From: Candidatus Pacearchaeota archaeon
Lineage (GTDB): Archaea; Nanobdellota; Nanobdellia; Pacearchaeales; GW2011-AR1
Assembly (NCBI GenBank): GCA_015520065.1
Contig: WAQV01000007.1
Location: 1 to 6,735, forward strand
DNA: 6,735 nt
Reading direction: 5' to 3'
Program-made: the position numbers and the translations under genes
The notes under the pieces: generated by a model
Databases searched by the model: none
Told to the model about the DNA's origin: nothing
The model's input: only the letters and a program-made list of their open reading frames with translations
Shown here: positions 6,100 through 6,735 of the stretch, one piece after another
Position numbering within the stretch: the stretch's first letter is position 1
Layout: every line of letters begins with the position of its first letter

Positions 6100-6726
6100 T
6101 CAAATCGTAAAAACAGCAATAAGAGTTGCAATAAAAACTATTGAAGCCAAAAAGCTCCATAAGGTTTCACTGCCGAACAGAATCTTGTTTCCATCTAAGT
6201 CAGAAAAAGGCAGCATGTTAAAAAATGCAAAATACACATTCAACCTTGCAAAATCCTCAAAACCAATAAGATATCCTATAATTGCAAAAAACAGGTTTGC
6301 GACAATTCCTGCAACTGCAATAAGTCCTATATGCCACTCGCTTATTTCTGAAAAAGTGTAAATTCCGTACCTTCTTGCAGCCTTGTAAACTTTTGCCTTG
6401 ATATCAAAAACAAGAGGTGCCATCCATACAACATAACCAAAAGACAGAACTGAAAAGATTATGGGAAAAAGAAGCCCTGCTGGAAGGGGTTTCCTGAAAT
6501 GATGGTGTGGCTTAAATCCAAATCTCTCTACTTCCCAAATTCTTGACTCTATTGAAGAGCCAAAATAAAATCCTGCAATTTTTTTTGCTAAAATATTGAC
6601 TAAAATTACTGCAAACACTGCAAAAGACACATAAACAAAATCATAAAAACTTTTAATCAAGCTTATTGCAAATCCGAGAACTAAAACAGAAACTAAAATT
6701 GCTCCAACTTCCTCTTTAGTAAACAT
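6100..6726 (-). CDS. Site-2-protease (M50)-like membrane protein with degenerate zinc motif, probable pseudoprotease
   Basis: A 208-residue polytopic membrane protein with about six hydrophobic segments (near 7-24, 30-50, 83-105, 131-155, 161-173, 188-206). The C-terminal half matches the M50 core: a glycine/asparagine helix (AGIVANL, 139-145) and NMLPFSDLDGNKI (170-182), with D178-G179 matching the LDG motif that supplies the third zinc ligand. The HExxH motif should lie in the second segment, in the frame seen in archaeal relatives (HELAH followed by K and a YFG motif about eight residues later). Here residues 44-48 read NILAK, so both histidines and the glutamate are gone. H74-H76 form a His triplet in the loop before KPLPAG, whose role is unknown. 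M50 enzymes cleave proteins within the membrane; this one is probably inactive and might instead bind or sequester membrane proteins. ATG 6726 is chosen; only 9 bases of upstream DNA are available, so its promoter is not visible. Confidence 0.8.
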   Translation of the reverse strand: MFTKEEVGAILVSVLVLGFAISLIKSFYDFVYVSFAVFAVILVNILAKKIAGFYFGSSIESRIWEVERFGFKPHHHFRKPLPAGLLFPIIFSVLSFGYVVWMAPLVFDIKAKVYKAARRYGIYTFSEISEWHIGLIAVAGIVANLFFAIIGYLIGFEDFARLNVYFAFFNMLPFSDLDGNKILFGSETLWSFLASIVFIATLIAVFTI

Positions 6727-6735
6727 AATCTATTC

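Noticed and set aside
6063..6131. N-terminal extension of the hef helicase from ATG 6131 (23 more residues, starting MQLLLLF)
   Set aside because: It would overlap the upstream membrane-protein gene by 32 nt, contains the TATA box that fits ATG 6062, and its hydrophobic sequence does not resemble a Hef N-terminus.

Overview
The window looks like a piece of an AT-rich archaeal chromosome. Three things point to Archaea: a Hef-type fork helicase and an XPF-type nuclease, TATA-like boxes centred about 24-26 nt upstream of start codons with no Shine-Dalgarno sequence (leaderless transcripts), and T-rich rather than classic bacterial termination signals. Arginine is mostly encoded by AGA/AGG. The lineage cannot be fixed from the sequence alone. 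A small-genome (DPANN-like) or low-GC euryarchaeal host is a guess.

Left half, + strand: after about 217 bases of AT-rich non-coding DNA comes a sodium-coupled amino-acid transporter of the NSS/SNF family (218-1681). It is followed by a 205-residue protein of unknown function with its own promoter (1734-2351), then a two-gene operon of a ureohydrolase (arginase/agmatinase superfamily, 2406-3230) and the RNA 2',3'-cyclic phosphodiesterase ThpR (3227-3772), whose start and stop codons overlap.

Right half, - strand, converging on thpR: a polytopic membrane protein of the site-2-protease (M50) fold whose HExxH zinc motif has decayed (6726-6100), then a Hef helicase (6062-4470) with its own TATA box, then a separate ERCC4/XPF nuclease with a helix-hairpin-helix tail (4486-3803) overlapping the helicase gene by 17 nt. 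Together these two add up to the size of one euryarchaeal Hef, split in the linker between helicase and nuclease. A 14-bp hairpin sits where the two converging operons meet.

The genes do not form one obvious pathway. The Hef pair is a replication-fork repair unit, ThpR is an RNA-end enzyme, and the transporter plus ureohydrolase could serve amino-acid uptake and nitrogen or guanidino-compound use, although nothing in the sequence ties them together. The points most worth following are the split hef, the apparent pseudoprotease, the eukaryote-like chloride/sodium site residues in the transporter, the divergent substrate loop of the ureohydrolase, and the orphan protein. No clearly new multi-gene system, mobile element or CRISPR array is visible.
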